Assembly (NCBI RefSeq): GCF_037975245.1
Contig: NC_092574.1
Span: 7,876,213 to 7,940,212 of the forward strand
Reading direction: 5' to 3'
Source of the DNA: Apostichopus japonicus
Lineage: Eukaryota > Echinodermata > Holothuroidea > Aspidochirotida > Stichopodidae
Length of the DNA: 64,000 bases
Shown one piece after another: positions 37,506-51,400 of this stretch. The notes under the pieces are model-generated. The model did no database searches, had not been told where the DNA came from, and saw nothing but the letters and a program-made list of their open reading frames with translations. How positions within the stretch are numbered: the stretch's first letter is position 1; each line of letters opens with the position of its first letter. The position numbers were made by a program, and so were the translations under genes.

Positions 37506-40500
37506 GTCTCCTGTAGTACAAAACAAAATGTAACTTATTCTTTGTCTATGGATTTAAAGATACTTCATGAACTGTCTAATTAGTGATTATAGTACAGCCA
37601 TGTTTTACTGCTATTCTCTACAGCAGAGGAAATTGAACACCACCATGGAAGTATTACTCTGTGAGAATGTCAGGATTTTTCATCCATGATACATTCAAAC
37701 TACTATTTACTAGTCTACAGGCAATAGTAGATAATATACACATCTAATTTGTCTTGTCCAGATGTCAAGCTACTGCCATGCACTTGTTTATTTTTTTTAA
37801 TCACAATTCTGTTAAGCCCCACTTCTAAATTTACCAACACGGTAAACGACCGGGTTTCTTCGGCCCCCTTCCAACCGAGTGAACTTTTAAATATAGAAAC
37901 GAAATCATGATACAGCATCGCAAATAATTCTCTCTTAAATATTCAACCCTCTACGCCGCGTTTTCCGGGAAACTAGCTAGCTCACAGGAAGGACGGAAGC
38001 TACGAGAGAGAATGAAAACGGAGACGGAGGTGACGAAACCTCATCGGACTTTACAGAGATGGAATTCCAGACATAAGTGAAGTGACAAGAGTTTAATTTA
38101 AGACCCCACGCGGAGCAAGAGATGAGGGGGGATTATAGAACAAAGATTCATCTTGATAGTTGAGAATTTCTGGCAATTAAACAAACCATCCTGAGTTTAA
38201 ACAATTAACTAAGTAAGTCCCTCCCTACAAGCTATTGCCCGTATTGAACCCAAGTTAACTCGGTAATACTTGGAATAACAACTGTCAACTGACATCATAA
38301 ACTACTTAACAGAAAGAGCCCGCTGAGTGTGACTACTTCAGTGTGTAATAGTTGGCATGTAACTAGCTAGTTAGTGCACCACATGAAATTAGAACTTAAG
38401 TCAGGTAATTCAATGTAGGAACTAAATCTGAATCAGTCGTTTTCATAAATGATCATGATCATCATCATGTGAGACAAAAAACTCATCATACGTTGCTTAA
38501 TGTATTGACGACCTATTGCTTTTAGGCAACAAACATCTCACACAAAAAGAAGCACACAAAATCATTGGTTTGGGCAAGCACAGAATGATGTTCACTTTAA
38601 TAGGTTCCTATACTTAGAGACTTGGGTGTGTATGAATAGCAGGCAGGTAAGAGAGAAAAAATAAAGGAAATACATTTAATGTGGATGTCTGCTTTACTAT
38701 CCCCAAGTTTGTCTAAAAACCTTAAAATATACAATACTTTAATGATATTAAATAAATACTTTTTATTTTATACCCAATATCTGAACTTTCTTTCTGTTTA
38801 TTTGTTGTTGACTTAAGCATGTTGCTTTAGGAAGAAAAGGTAACAGAGATGAGGGAGATAAAAGGATGATAGTCAAGAAAATTCTGGGGGAAAAAAAACT
38901 CTGTTATCTTGCCAAAGTTATAACAAGGGTCCTCTTAAAAGGTATGACAAAGCAATCCGGCCATACAGAGATGTTTTTGTTTCCTTGGAGTATCCAAGAA
39001 AAACAACCACCCTCTACCACCAAGACTCTACAAATCTATCTAAACACCCTTGAACCACTGAAATATTCTGAAAGGTTGATCCCATCAGCAAACAAACTGT
39101 GTGGACTACAATACAACTATTAAAATTTTCGGGTTTCAGTTTGTGGCTAATTAGTTTCACACTATGAGATTAACATAAACAAAAGAAGACATTCCAACTT
39201 AATTAAACTTTATCTCTCCGCCCAAATACCGATCAAGACTAGCAGAAGAACGACAGGCCCATTTCTACTTCTAAACCACATATGATATAACATCATTAAT
39301 ACTAATCTTTAATTTTATTTAATAACCCCCCCCCCCCCCCTTAGCATGTATTCTAGGTCAAGAGTACAATTTCAAGCAAACTCAATAAGCTTAATTTTTT
39401 CTCTTTTTTTCCCTTTCATATTACATATATAATTTTGAATCTAGAAACAGAATTGGGTTTTTAGAGAGAGGTCAAAGAGAGCCACAACAAAGATTTGTTC
39501 TTTTCTCTGACTTCAGTTTGAATTTTTAAAGGGTCGGTACAACAACCAAAGTATATCATCTGGGATTCTAAAATTAAAACTATTGCTGGGCTGTATTTAA
39601 TTTACTAAGCGGAAACACTACTGCCTATTTCACTGTCCGTAAGCTAGTCCACCCAGATTTAATTCTCTCAGAAATTGTGAACTTGTTAAGAAAAAAAGAA
39701 ACGGGGAAGAAAAGGGAAAAAAAAGAAAAAGGTGCTTTGCCGAGCCACCCAATTAATCCATATTCTCACTAGGATACATCCAGATAAAATGTTCTTGTTT
39801 GTGAAGGTTATACATGAGAAGGAAATGCACTGATGTTCATGGAAATACCTTGTACATTGATACCTAACTGTGATATATAAAAAAAAGTGAGAGGGAGGGG
39901 GGGGGGTGGGGGGATGGGTAGTAGAAGGGAGAAATGTTCATAAAATCATATTTTTTAAATTTAAAGACTAGAGAGATTATTACATATTAAAGATCATCTC
40001 AAAATCAATTCAAATTAATTTCAACTAAAACCACCAAAAAGAAATTTGCAATTTATATATTTACGGGTGACTGATATTGAAGAAAGTGACTAGGTGACAA
40101 AGTTTGACATGAAACCATTAGTTTGTTAATTAAATACTCCCTAAGTTAACCTTCACTTGTCTTAGTTTGGTCACATGCAATAATATTTTGATTGATAATC
40201 ATACACTTGGTATAACAAAATTGTTGACAAAAAATGTTGAAAAGCTGCCTTTAAGAAATAATCTTGCTTGACATAATCTTGCTTTGATGTTGGGCATTGC
40301 TTGGTTACAGGCAGATTCAAGGCTAGGGAGATTAAGGAAAGCTGTGAAGCTTGTAGTGGACAATACAACCACAGAGGCCCTTGACCTCTCAGACCAGTGA
40401 ACCAAAACAAAGAAGATTTGGTCACCACCATCATCATCATCATCAACAGGACAGGACTGGAACCAGGTCAGCTTAATCAACAACCCCAATGAATTGTTGT

Positions 40501-43500
40501 GATAATAAATTTTGATTCAACATTTCATGATACAGTAGAAGTGTAGGACACTCATTTGACAATTTCTACTCAGATCATGTAGTAATCGTGGGTGTGGTTT
40601 CTAACGAACAGGAAATAAAGTTCATTTAACTATTATAATGACACTCAAGTGAAAATAAAAATATTCTGAATCATAAGTGAAGTAGAGTTTCATATCCTTT
40701 CATTAATCAACTTTTTGAGTGAGGGGGAGGGGTACCTGTTAGTTTCGTTTAATGATTTTACTTCCGTAAAAATATTGGCAGGTAGCATCTATTAGCAAAC
40801 AAAGTTAATTCTGAAAATTATTATCATGGCAGGTATTTTTGTAGTAGAATAAATAATATTACATAAATAACTATAAATAATATATAATAAAATGTATATA
40901 TTGATATTTCCCCTGTCTCGATACTTTAAACTCCCATACAATGTTGTTTGTTAACGTCAGTAGTGAAGCTTCAATTCGGATATATATCGGAATAAAAGGC
41001 AAATTTTTGGAAAAATTCCAAAAACTGATCAATATACGTTTGACATGTCATTAGTCATACTAATATGAAAGGTGTCCCGCAAATAAATGTTGAAAAACAA
41101 AGTGAATTCTATTTTCACACACACTCCTAAAAACCTTCATTTGGTGTTAAAAGCAACTATGTGGGTGTCTAAATTTCATCAATTAAAATTTTATTTTGAG
41201 TAATAATCAATACGTTCAGTATAACTGTGAATTAGTAATATTAAAGTTGTTTTCATCCATATTGATCTTGCAGGTAATAATTTAGAGTTCAAGTTTAGAA
41301 GGCTCACATAAAATTCTAAAAGTTACTGTGTACCAAAACAAGCGACACATCTTTGCCCATTTTGCATAGCAGTTTGCACGACCAATTTGCGTAGCATACT
41401 TTGTCCATTCTGCTATGCGACAGCAGAAAAGTTATTCTCCGTCTCCAAATTTCATCAGGATGTAATAAATGCTTGAGAAAAGTGCCTATTGTCAAGTATG
41501 TTTGTGCTTGTTTTGTGGGTTTTCATGTCATCAAACAGAATGGATGAAAACCCCTGCTTACATACATACAGTACATACATGTATGTTAACTGTACTAATA
41601 AAAGAAATATTCAGTCTTGTATGAGGTGTGCCTAAAAACTCATATCATAAAGTACTTTATTTCAACAAACAATAGAATTAACCTAAATAACTTGAAGCAG
41701 ACAACAATGAGTATCCTGAAAGAAAGAAAGAAACAAGACCAAAACTAAAAAAGACACATTTGACTCCCCCTCGGCCCCCCTCCCCACACCTTCCATTGTG
41801 TTGTCCACCCTATGTAAATGTATTTATACCACTTAGTCAGGCTAAAAGTATACCTTGCTTGTATTGAGGTTTTCTTTAATTTCGAAACTTACCAGGAGGC
41901 TTTCACATGAAGGTTATTGTGTACACTGTTAACAATAACAATGCAACCAGATTCCTGTGGCTTGCAACATCCTGTGGTTTCAAGTCATGGATAAATTGGC
42001 TACACTACTTTCCATTCCGGATACAGGCTGTTCTCCTCTAACCTGTACACACAATGCATTATAACATACTGATGCACTGCTGGTATACCACAGCCAACGC
42101 TCTATAGTCCTATACCTATTCCCTAGAATGTGATGTTTTACGGCTTCCAAAAATATGCAAAAGGACCACATGAAATCCAGACTACCCACCACTTGGCAAT
42201 CAATAAAAATAAAAAAGTCTCTTTTACAACACATTCGTAGTATTTTAACAGTTATTTTATGAGAAAATAGGAATTCCTAAGAGACAATAAAACCTTAGAA
42301 TGTAGGCGCTTAGCCTGGACATTAAAGTTCTTTGCAGAAACTTTGATCAAAGGAAAGGGTGACAAAACTGTTTCAACTCAAATCTGGGTGTGAGCTCTCG
42401 GCTAATAAAATGAATCCTGTAGCACTGTTCAAAGCCTTTCACCATACAAAAATTTCACAGGGAAATGTCTAAAATTGTTCCAAAGTTGACAAGTTCCATT
42501 TCGAAAGATCATTGTTTCTAACATAAGCTGCTATTTTCTCCGACATCCTATCTTCCCAAAGTACCTCAACCTCCAATCCCCCCAATCATCCCCCACCCCA
42601 AAAAAATCCCCACAGGGAACCAATAACAGCATCTCCTTACCTAGGTTGAAATGTATGAACAACAGATTCAAGCCAAAAATGTCAAAATCAGTACTAATTT
42701 TCTATTACTTCAGAAGTAACAGTCCTGAGATGTAAAATATTTGCACAGAGGGCTAGCTCATAAAATACACAGCATTATTGGACCATCGAAAAATATCCAA
42801 CTCTGACATCCTCCCCACCCCCCTTCCCCCAACCAGCTCTCTCTCCCTTTTGAATTTTTTCCAAACATCGACTCCTACGTCATAAACCATAATTAACAAA
42901 AATTTTGGTGGCAGCAGACTGATAAATCGTACCAGATGACTTTAAAACATGTAATTGGATGTTTTAAATCTATGTGATGGCACTCTTCCAATTTAGTATA
43001 TTGCAGATTGTGTTTCAGAGCCTGTGTTTAGATATCATCAGGTGGTTTCTGCTGCTATACAAAGTCAGTACTTTCTTTTATGAGCAAGAGAGCACTAAAA
43101 ACACCATGGCTTGTGGGAAATGATGCAAGATATCCTACTTGTATGCAATATATATTTGGTTATTTGCTGCATACTGCCTAAGGAACAGTGGAACCAGGGC
43201 TCATGAAGAAAAAAGATTCACAGAGAAAAAATCCAAACTATAGCAATTAAAATACTTCTTCAATAGCCAGATATGATTCAAGATGTCTTCTAGTGTGAGT
43301 GCCACTGCAAAAGCATTCACAAACTATTCCATTTTGACTCGAGAGGACAATGGTCGAGAAATCTTGTTCTCAGCCCCCCCCCCCCCCGTTTCAAAATGGG
43401 CTCTGCCGTCTCTGAGCCAAGATCTTCTATCATTTTCAAACTCTGGAGAGTCAATCAATTGCTCACGGTATATTCTCTAAGAACATATTAACACAATTCT

Positions 43501-43601
43501 CACATAGAAAAGCCATCCAGGTCCAACTGAGGAAAACCAGAAAAATCTACAACGAAAAAAAAAAACACCTTTCCTGAAGTAAAATAGGAAATTGAACGAA
43601 C

Positions 43602-43883
43602 CTGTCCTTGCTATCAGACCGAGGAATGGGCGCTGTAATCGCAGACTTCAATACCAAAAACTCTGGTGGTGGTGGAGGGAAATCAGCACCGCCAGGAATT
43701 TCTTTGACCTCCTCGTCTGGAGGTGGTGGTGGTAATGGAGGACTCGTTGGCAGTTGGTCGTCTTGGATACCACCTTTTGACGACTCTTTAGGAGACTCTG
43801 GATTCCCTATCTTCTTCTCATTTACAGTCGTGTAATTACTGACTTGCATCGGCGAAGCATTTGCAGTCTCAACATTCTCTTGC
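43602..43883 (-). CDS. Shroom: Shroom exon D, proline-rich with FPPPP EVH1-type motif
   Basis: A 282-nt exon. The acceptor CAG at 43885-43884 follows a long T run; the donor is a weak GTTCGT at 43601, and both ends are phase 2. It contains PPLPPPPPDEE and, at 43681-43658, FPPPPPEF. The F-P-x-phi-P class of motif is what Ena/VASP EVH1 domains bind, and Shroom3 and related proteins are known to work with Mena/VASP; the match here is direct, the binding is inference. The neighbouring acidic residues after the prolines also fit that motif class. The weak donor could allow this exon to be skipped or extended: reading on from 43601 the frame stays open for about 18 codons. Confidence 0.8.
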
Positions 43884-44607
43884 CTGAATTGGGAAAATTG
43901 GCAAAATGTATTAAAAAAAAAAAAATATTGAAGAACAAGCATAGATCTCTAACAAACAGGTTCAGTATATGAAACAACTGAAATCCTTTACAATACTAGC
44001 GATGATCGTCAGCTTTCCCAAAAATCGTTAATTGTGTAATTGTGTTAATTGCGTAATTGCGTTAATTATGTGATTGCGTTAATTATGTGATTGCGTTAAT
44101 TGCACAACTACGTTAATTGCATTAATTACTGATGAGAGAACCTGCTTCGGCTGGTTCCTATTGCTGTTAATGACCAGTGCTCTTTAAGGTCACATGCAGA
44201 AATGATTTTCAATTGTGATTGCAAAATTGATTGTGTTCGCCAGCCAAATCTGTACAGTTTTAGTCTTGAAACCTCCACATCCTATTGACTTCCAGTCGGG
44301 CAAACCCTACATGAGGGTTGAGGGATGTGTTTGGTGGGGGTGGGGGGTGGGACAGAAGACCTTATTTCATATTTTAGCTGAGACAACTTCAAATCAAGTA
44401 GAGGTACTAAATAACCCTGCAAATATCTTCACTTGTCACATAGCTTATTAATATTTCTTTACCGAACAAATTATTCCACCATTTTGACATATTTGACTTT
44501 TCCATTACCACTAAATGTTGGATTAATTGATGAAGGCACACATACAACCTAACAATTACTTACAGACAGCCTAACTCTTGCAAGTTAGTAGCATTGTCAC
44601 AGCTTAC
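43884..44607 (-). other. Shroom intron C-D with TTAATT-rich tandem repeat
   Basis: A 724-bp intron. At 44030-44130 it contains about five units of roughly 17 bp based on GCGTTAATTATGTGATT, followed by degenerate TTAATTGC copies. A G-rich stretch is at 44330-44350. TTAATT is the core bound by many homeodomain proteins, but this may be only a repeat. Confidence 0.75.
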
Positions 44608-44804
44608 CTTACAATTTCAGGCCTTTCAGGAAACTTGAAAACTGGTGACTTGGGACTAGTATTTGTTCTGTGGGATACTTGGTACTTGGTATCAATGCCT
44701 CTCACTTCATTTGTCATCTCCTGACCTCTTGACCCTGGTAAATTGACCTCAGAATTTGCAGCAGCTGCTTTTCTCTTGAAATCCATTACAGCCATGGAAT
44801 GAGA
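44608..44804 (-). CDS. Shroom: Shroom exon C
   Basis: A 197-nt exon with acceptor TTTTCTTTTCAG directly before 44804 (phase 0) and donor GTAAGC at 44607 (phase 2). It encodes about 65 residues, polar and basic, with a SPKSPVFKFPERP segment that looks like a short linear motif rather than a folded domain. The phase-0 entry matches the phase-0 exit of the large exon, which supports the choice of GTAAAC as that exon's donor. No known domain is recognised. Confidence 0.75.
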
Positions 44805-45227
44805 CTGAAAAGAAAATGCATTATTAAAAAGCCTTGTAAGTACTTCCATTTCAGGAAATAATTTCAAAATAATAGCAAAATTATTGAATTATTTCACTGT
44901 TTCAGATTGGTAATCATTACACAGTAAGGTACAAAAAAAAATGAGAAAAACTTTTGTCAGTATTTTTTTATTAGTTTGAATCACAACTAATGGAAAAAAA
45001 AATTGTTGAAAGCAATATAAAGAGTTTCTATACAGGTAAACTGTAACATTCTGGAAAGACAAATAGGCAAATTGGAAGCTGAACATGCAATAATCAATAA
45101 AAGACTTCACAAACAGAATGAAAACAAATAGAATTTGCCAAGTTACTTTGCTATGAAACCATGTAGAGAAAAAAAGTAAATCTTAAAAGACAGCTTGTAA
45201 TGTTAGAAGAAAAACAAAGGTGTTTAC

Positions 45228-47796
45228 CCTCTCAGGGACATGAGGCTGTTTGTTCCTCTTCCTCCCCTCAGGTGGAATGCCATATTTATCTGGGAGAGGT
45301 GATCTGGGATGCAAATTACCAAGCTGGATTTGCACACTCATGGAAGCAGACCGAGAGAGATGACTCGCCTGCCGAGATGCAGCGTCCACCGGTGATGAGC
45401 GGGGGCTAGACTCCCTTCCTTTGATTCCGACATCGGAGTAACGGCCGTGCGTGCCTGGAAAGTGGTCGCTGTATCCACGACTGGAGGCCAAGGAACTCGT
45501 AGATGAATAGTGGTCTCCCGAAAATGACCGGTTGGATTCGTGCGACGACGAGGATGTATTTGAACCGCTTCGAGATGATTGAGGTGACCTCCGTTGCTTG
45601 GCTAATCTAGTATCCAGCAGCTCTGGTCTCATATATGATCTATTAGAAGCCCCTTCCAGTTGCGGGTCGGAAACTCTATGCCTGCGAGTATTTGAGGATT
45701 TCCTCGTCTGGTCAGAGTCTGATCTCGACTGCCTGTAATCCCCGCCGCTTTCAGTTACGTTTGTCGGTTCCGCTGAAAACCTGGCTTGTTGGTTCCCTTG
45801 TTCCAAGGGAACTTTTGTTTCCATGGAAACATCAGGGGGTTCGTTCCCTGTGGCCCCGGAGAAGGAATTGTATCGAGCGTGATTGGACGATGGTGTATCC
45901 TTGGCTCTCATTTCTGGCATAGTACTGTTTAGAGAGGTGGTGGAGTGGCTCAACCGAGATGAATACAGATAATGCCTTTGACTAGGCTCCAAGCTCCGTC
46001 TGGAAGGTGGATCATATGAGCCCTGTCTGTAGTGGCCACTCGACGGGCTCATCACAGGCTCTACTTGGTCGCTGGCCACCTCTGGGCCATTTTTCCTGTC
46101 AAATTCTTCCCCTCCAAAGAAGCTCATCTTTTGATTGTCGCGCTGAAGCATTGACAAAAAGGAATTACCGGACGAGAGTTGGTCAAGCTTTCTCTGATCT
46201 TCAGAGGACAGTGGTTGAGAGGAATTTGTATCCTGATCCCTGGATGCATTCCCAGAAGGCCTAGATGGATTCGGGGAATTCCTGGATGGGTTTGGAGAAT
46301 TTCTAGCTGAGTTTGAAGAACCTCTGTCACTTTCCGCTTGATCCCCCTTCAAGTCTAAAGCTCCCATTAATAGAGGGTTGATGGGGGTGCGGTTACGAGG
46401 TGCATTTCCTGTGATGGATAATTCACTTTTCTGTCGGACGTGGGTAGATACTGCTACTGGCTGTGTCTTCTCTGAGTCTCCCTCCTTCATACCATAATCT
46501 GCATTATTATGATAAGCTTCACTTCGCAATGGTGCAGGGGCAGTGACGGAAAAATCGTTTGGATTCTTCCAAGTTCTTTCGTTAGACTCTCCATTCAGCG
46601 AATTTTTACGTTGTACCCTCTTCTGGTTCTCCTGCCCATCTGTTTGGCGCTTCTGACTTGAGAAAGAAGGGGAGGTACGAATCGGTACCGTCTCAGATAA
46701 TGTTTGGTTTTCTCTCGTCGATACACTCGTTAATACTTCCGTGAAGTCCTGTCTAGATGTTTGCATGTTGTTATCTTGCTGGTCGAACTCCGACAAGAGG
46801 GCCTCATAATCCTTATAGAGCGAGTCACTCGTTTGATGCCTCTGTCCCTTCTTGTCTCGATCTACATCTATATCTCTGGTTGGAGGAGACGGAGGACTGT
46901 GGCGGGTGGAGGCATGCCATGTTGCTGGAGGACTCGATGAAACTGGTTCATCTCGTTTCTGAAACCATTTTTCCACGAATGTTGTACTCTCTTCACCTAT
47001 GAGGACCGGCTGGGCAGAAAACAGCTGAAAATCTGACGAAGACGACACGGTAGCAGCAATTCTACCAGTCCCCCCAGAGGGCTTCTTGACCCATGAATGA
47101 GGGTAGACCTGCTCTTGCGATCGAGGCAGTTTCACTGGTGGAAGGCTGGTGGGAGATATGACAGAACTTTGAGTTGGAGTGTCAGTACTGGTCGCTTGCG
47201 GCTTTGTTGCCGGCCATGAGGATGATTTAGCGTGATGCTGCTCGCTAAGCTCTAGAGTCCTATTCTTTGAATCTACCCTCGTAGGTAACGGGGGAGGGAC
47301 TTTCTTCTCCCCTAGTACATCGGCTGTGCTTGCATATTGTTTTTGAGGCATCTGAACCATGGAATAATTTGCGATCCCCACTCCAGGCACTTGCTGCTGA
47401 GAAGAAGAAGAAACATTACCGTTCGGCATCCTGCCGGCCTGATTGTTCTGCACCTGGACTGCCGAGACGACCTGAGGGTAAATTATCGCTGGTTGCGGAC
47501 CATAGTTTCCACCAGACTGATTCACTGGGTTTCCGTAATTCATGGCTCTCCTCTTCACAAACCCAGGACTGACATCATGTTCAGCAGGAGCAGCCAACTG
47601 CTGGAATTGTTCAATTGATTTTTGTTGTAGTTCATATGTGTAAGCATCTATTGATGGAGAGCCACTGTCATCTACATAGTTATCCGACTGTCTGCTTGAC
47701 GAGGACGGGACTTGGGTACTTCCATCCATACTCGAGGAGTAACTGTGAAGGATACCAGTGTTATGCCAGGACTTGGGTCTCTGTAGATTAGATTGA
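45228..47796 (-). CDS. Shroom: Shroom exon B, large disordered central exon
   Basis: This 2569-nt exon gives about 856 residues and is the longest open frame in the window. The acceptor TGTAG at 47798-47797 follows a pyrimidine-rich run and restores phase 2; the donor GTAAAC at 45227 leaves phase 0. The composition is strongly Ser/Pro/Arg/Gln-rich with low-complexity blocks, including a short NPSRNSPNPSRPS-type repeat, PPPLP proline motifs and many SRS/RSSP clusters expected of phosphorylated disordered protein. A single huge internal exon is also typical of vertebrate SHROOM genes. Known Shrooms carry the actin-binding ASD1 motif in this part of the protein; I cannot place ASD1 confidently, but the conserved-looking basic, aromatic-containing stretch near residues 700-860 of the exon is the best place to look. 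The open frame continues beyond both splice sites, which is intron read-through. Confidence 0.85.
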
Positions 47797-48263
47797 CTAC
47801 AGACGAAAAGGAAAGAAAAAAAACCAAAGTGAACGTGGCGGAGATCTGTAATCCTGGGTGTACGGTATATTGGCAAGATTTGCAAATTCCAAACAAGAGT
47901 TGTGAAGACGACATAGATCCTAAATTATGTAGCTTTTATCTTTACTAAATGATTCATGAAACTTAAAAGTTAATAGCCAACTGTCCTGTTTACTTGAGAA
48001 TTTTCCCACCTACCAAACCTGCTGAATTGGTGGCATTTTAGCCCTCTACTCCCACATGCCAGACTCACCCACTTTTCTCCTCCTTCCGAAAACTACCATT
48101 CAGGAAGGAAAAAAAGCTACGACACACGATCTTCATTGAATTTTCGATTTTAGTGAAATCCATTTGGTTAATATAACCATCACCTCAGAGCATTTACATG
48201 AAAGATGCTGACTTCTGTACAAGTTTATGACAAGTTTAACAAAAGTTGAGGAGCAATACTTAC

Positions 48264-48470
48264 GAATTCTGTTTCTTGATTCTCCTGTTTACTCCGCTAC
48301 TGCTGTTGCCATTGGTACCAGAGGAGTAGTTACCTTTGGATTTCTCCAAGTCCTGCTCTTCCCACTGAATGTACTGCTGCTTTGATGAAAGGTTCACTTT
48401 ATCTGCTTCTTCTGGAATGCCTTGATGGTGAAAATCCGCCATCTTCATTGTGTTGTTGTCTAACGTTCCC
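48264..48470 (-). CDS. Shroom: Shroom exon A (first recognised coding exon)
   Basis: The acceptor is a TAG after a T-rich run at 48472-48471, and the donor is GTAAGT beginning at 48263. The exon starts one base into a codon (phase 2) and ends in phase 2, matching the next exon. Two in-frame ATGs lie at 48448 and 48442; the second sits in AAGATGGCGG, a good animal start context. Because the frame is open upstream, this could be an internal exon entered from an exon further up (phase-2 donor needed) or the exon holding the start codon after a non-coding first exon. Residues are polar, Gln/Ser/Asn/Lys-rich and end in a basic stretch (RRIKK); no domain is recognisable. I favour the start here because no upstream coding exon is visible, but that is inference. 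Confidence 0.7.
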
Positions 48471-51400
48471 CTAGTGACGAAAAAATAAGAAACGGTGAGA
48501 TGAGAAAACAAAAGTCAGAGTGAGAATAACAACAAAAAAACCAAGAAAAGAGTTTTGATCAGATCACGGTTTCTAGGTTCATGGAAACCTTATCTTCTTT
48601 CCTATTCCACCAGTAACAGTCTCGATTTCAGTCGGAATGTGTCACGCTGATAAATAATGACAATTTCAATGATCGCACCGGCTGATTGAACACTAGATTC
48701 ACATGACATTCACTTTAAGTAGAAGTGAATTGGGAAAGCTGGGTCAATGAACGGATAAAAAAATATCCCCATCAAGAGTTTTATTTATGGCAGATAAATC
48801 CATCTGTGTGGGTTCGAACTGTTTCCATATATAATGCAGATGAGGCTGTTAGTCATGATTAAGTCATGTCTCCCTGTCTAGTTATTAGCAGTCACTTTCA
48901 AGACTACGAGAAGAAAATTATATTTAGGCAAAGAATTTTAAGTAAATTAGTCTCTTGGAACTATACTGCCAGCACATTCAAGGTAAAAACACTTATAAAT
49001 CCATTTGACATACCTCTTCCTCTCTATCTCAATAAAAAAATTGTTTAATAGATCAGAGCTTCAAGGGAAAGAATTTACTTCATTTTTTAGCTGGTATAAA
49101 GTAGAGTATAGTCTGAACTTGGGTTTTATACTAAACCTCATCTCATCAATGTTATTGGATTTTCTTGATTGATAATAGCATGGTACTTAATATGACTCAA
49201 TTACTTTCAGCTTCCACTGCAGCTTGGTAATCAATACTGAGGATCTCTTGAAAGACGTCAAATTATATATGAAGAATAAGTAATGTCAGGTCTTTCAGCC
49301 AACATTTAGTGAATTCGTTGGCAGTATTTGTAAAAACTGCAGTTTTACAAAGAAAAGCTCAAATTAAAGTAATTTAACAAAGTGTTAGGTATACACACAC
49401 TTTACTTTACTTTATTGTTATGAGTTCTTTCTATAAATTCTATTAATACCTTTCTTGGAAAGATTCTTATCAAGATCAGACTACCATAAATGACGATCAC
49501 AGTCTTACTAATAACCTACTATCATTCAATTAATTAATGATGGTTTCCATTTAAAACGGCAGCGACTATATACAGTACCACACAAAAGGCATTGTCCCCA
49601 AAAATGCACTTTACTGTTAAAGCAGTGTGTGAAAATTTTATACAACTATTCCCATATTTCTTAACAATACACATGGGTAGAGCTTTGTTATAATTGCTGA
49701 TAGTCATCAAAATACAATACTTAAGTTCTAAGAAATCTTGACTGAGTACACCTGTAAGTGTTCAGTTCATTGTGTTAATTATTAATTACAAAGATATATG
49801 TGGATGTAAAAAGTACATTGATAACCTGTTGCATACAAAGGTTGATGTATATAAGGAGATGCGATGATAGCAGAGGGGTGGGGGGGGAGGTGACGCCGGG
49901 GGTCTGAACACCATATGGATTTCCCAAGAGTAAAGAGGGTTAATTGTTATGGGGAGACAAATGAAGATTAATGTTAACACTACAGTAAATGATATCTACG
50001 ACCATGGTACACAGAACCAGGTGTGTTTGTTTTATTTAACCATCATCTGTGGTTAAATTCCATGTAGACCCCAACCCACCTGATGCACACTTCAGAACTA
50101 CTGTATATGTAACAAAGTAGCACGGACAGGGGAAAGAGATCATGCTGTGTCCTAAACCACTACCAGTTCTACCAATGTTCTTAACCTGAAATTATGTACA
50201 ACTGAGACAACTGACATCTGTCACCCTCCAACCCCACAACAACTACACAACAACAACCCCACAACCCCCCCTCCAACCCCACCCCTTCTACCACACCCCT
50301 TTATTTAAAGGCCAAGATACACATGCTCTTTAGATCATTCCCAGACCTAGTAATTCATACCTTAATAATTTGCTTTAAAGAATACAAAGTTGAAATTATA
50401 TTTTGCCATCATGATAGCCAGGCTAAGGGAGTGCAAACATTTCAAATCTTCTACATCTTTTCATAGACAGAGCACAAATGAATAGGCCAGCTTTCACCTA
50501 AAATTCTGGATTAATATGATATCAAATAAGAGGATGCAACTAGCTATAATCTATAGCACTAACAAATTGTATTCATGTATTCCTATTCAAATTTTCTTTC
50601 ATGATAAATATATTGAATGTCTGTTCGCCCATTCCGCCCTAATCTATTGCTGTGGGCTATAATTCTGCAAGTCTGGTCTTGTTCCTTGGGGAAGATGTTG
50701 TACCTATAAATCAATGCAAGCCCCCCCCCCTATGGGTATATTCTATACATAACAGGATGTTCTCCTTTTCATGGCCTTCATACCCTACCCTACAAATACA
50801 ATACAAACACTGTTAGGTACAGTAAGAGCAAATAGTAATTATCTCATGCAACCAATTTGCTCTTCACCTACAAACAATACTAATCCCAGCCTTCTGAACC
50901 TTGTGCTAACAAAGAGAAGACACAATAAGTCATTTAGATCTGCGGTAGGCTACATAGGCAGCATGAGTAGCCTAACCGTTTCTAAGTGAGGTTGCAGTAG
51001 CCTAACAAGCCCAACACACATATAAGCCTGAACCATAGCAACAGAGGGGGTTTGCATCCTAGACTGTATATTACACACTGAGTCAGTGTGACTCATGTGT
51101 GCATGGTCACGGTGCAGACTATATCTACTGGTACACAGTTACTGTGTGCACTCAATACAAATATGCAGGCTGCACAGTATATCAGGATGTGTTCACAATC
51201 GGATAATGTTTGATGCTAATAATATCTACAACTGACCAACGGGGGATGATGGCCCAAATGTCAGATTAGCCAAAATCACCAGGAAATTTAGTCAGAGGTA
51301 CACCACAAACATCTCAAGCATGTTATATAATTTCAATCGGGGTCTCTGACTGTTCAAATAAGGACTAAAGAGGCCATCCAACAGGGAAACAATATTAAAA

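Noticed and set aside
37148-37521. Three overlapping minus-strand frames with QSCLYILY-like repeats
   Set aside because: Made by the 40-bp minisatellite; three frames are open together, as expected of a repeat rather than a gene.
45183-45227. Read-through of the large exon past 45228
   Set aside because: A GTAAAC donor at 45227 restores phase 0 to the next exon, and the tail is AT-rich intron.
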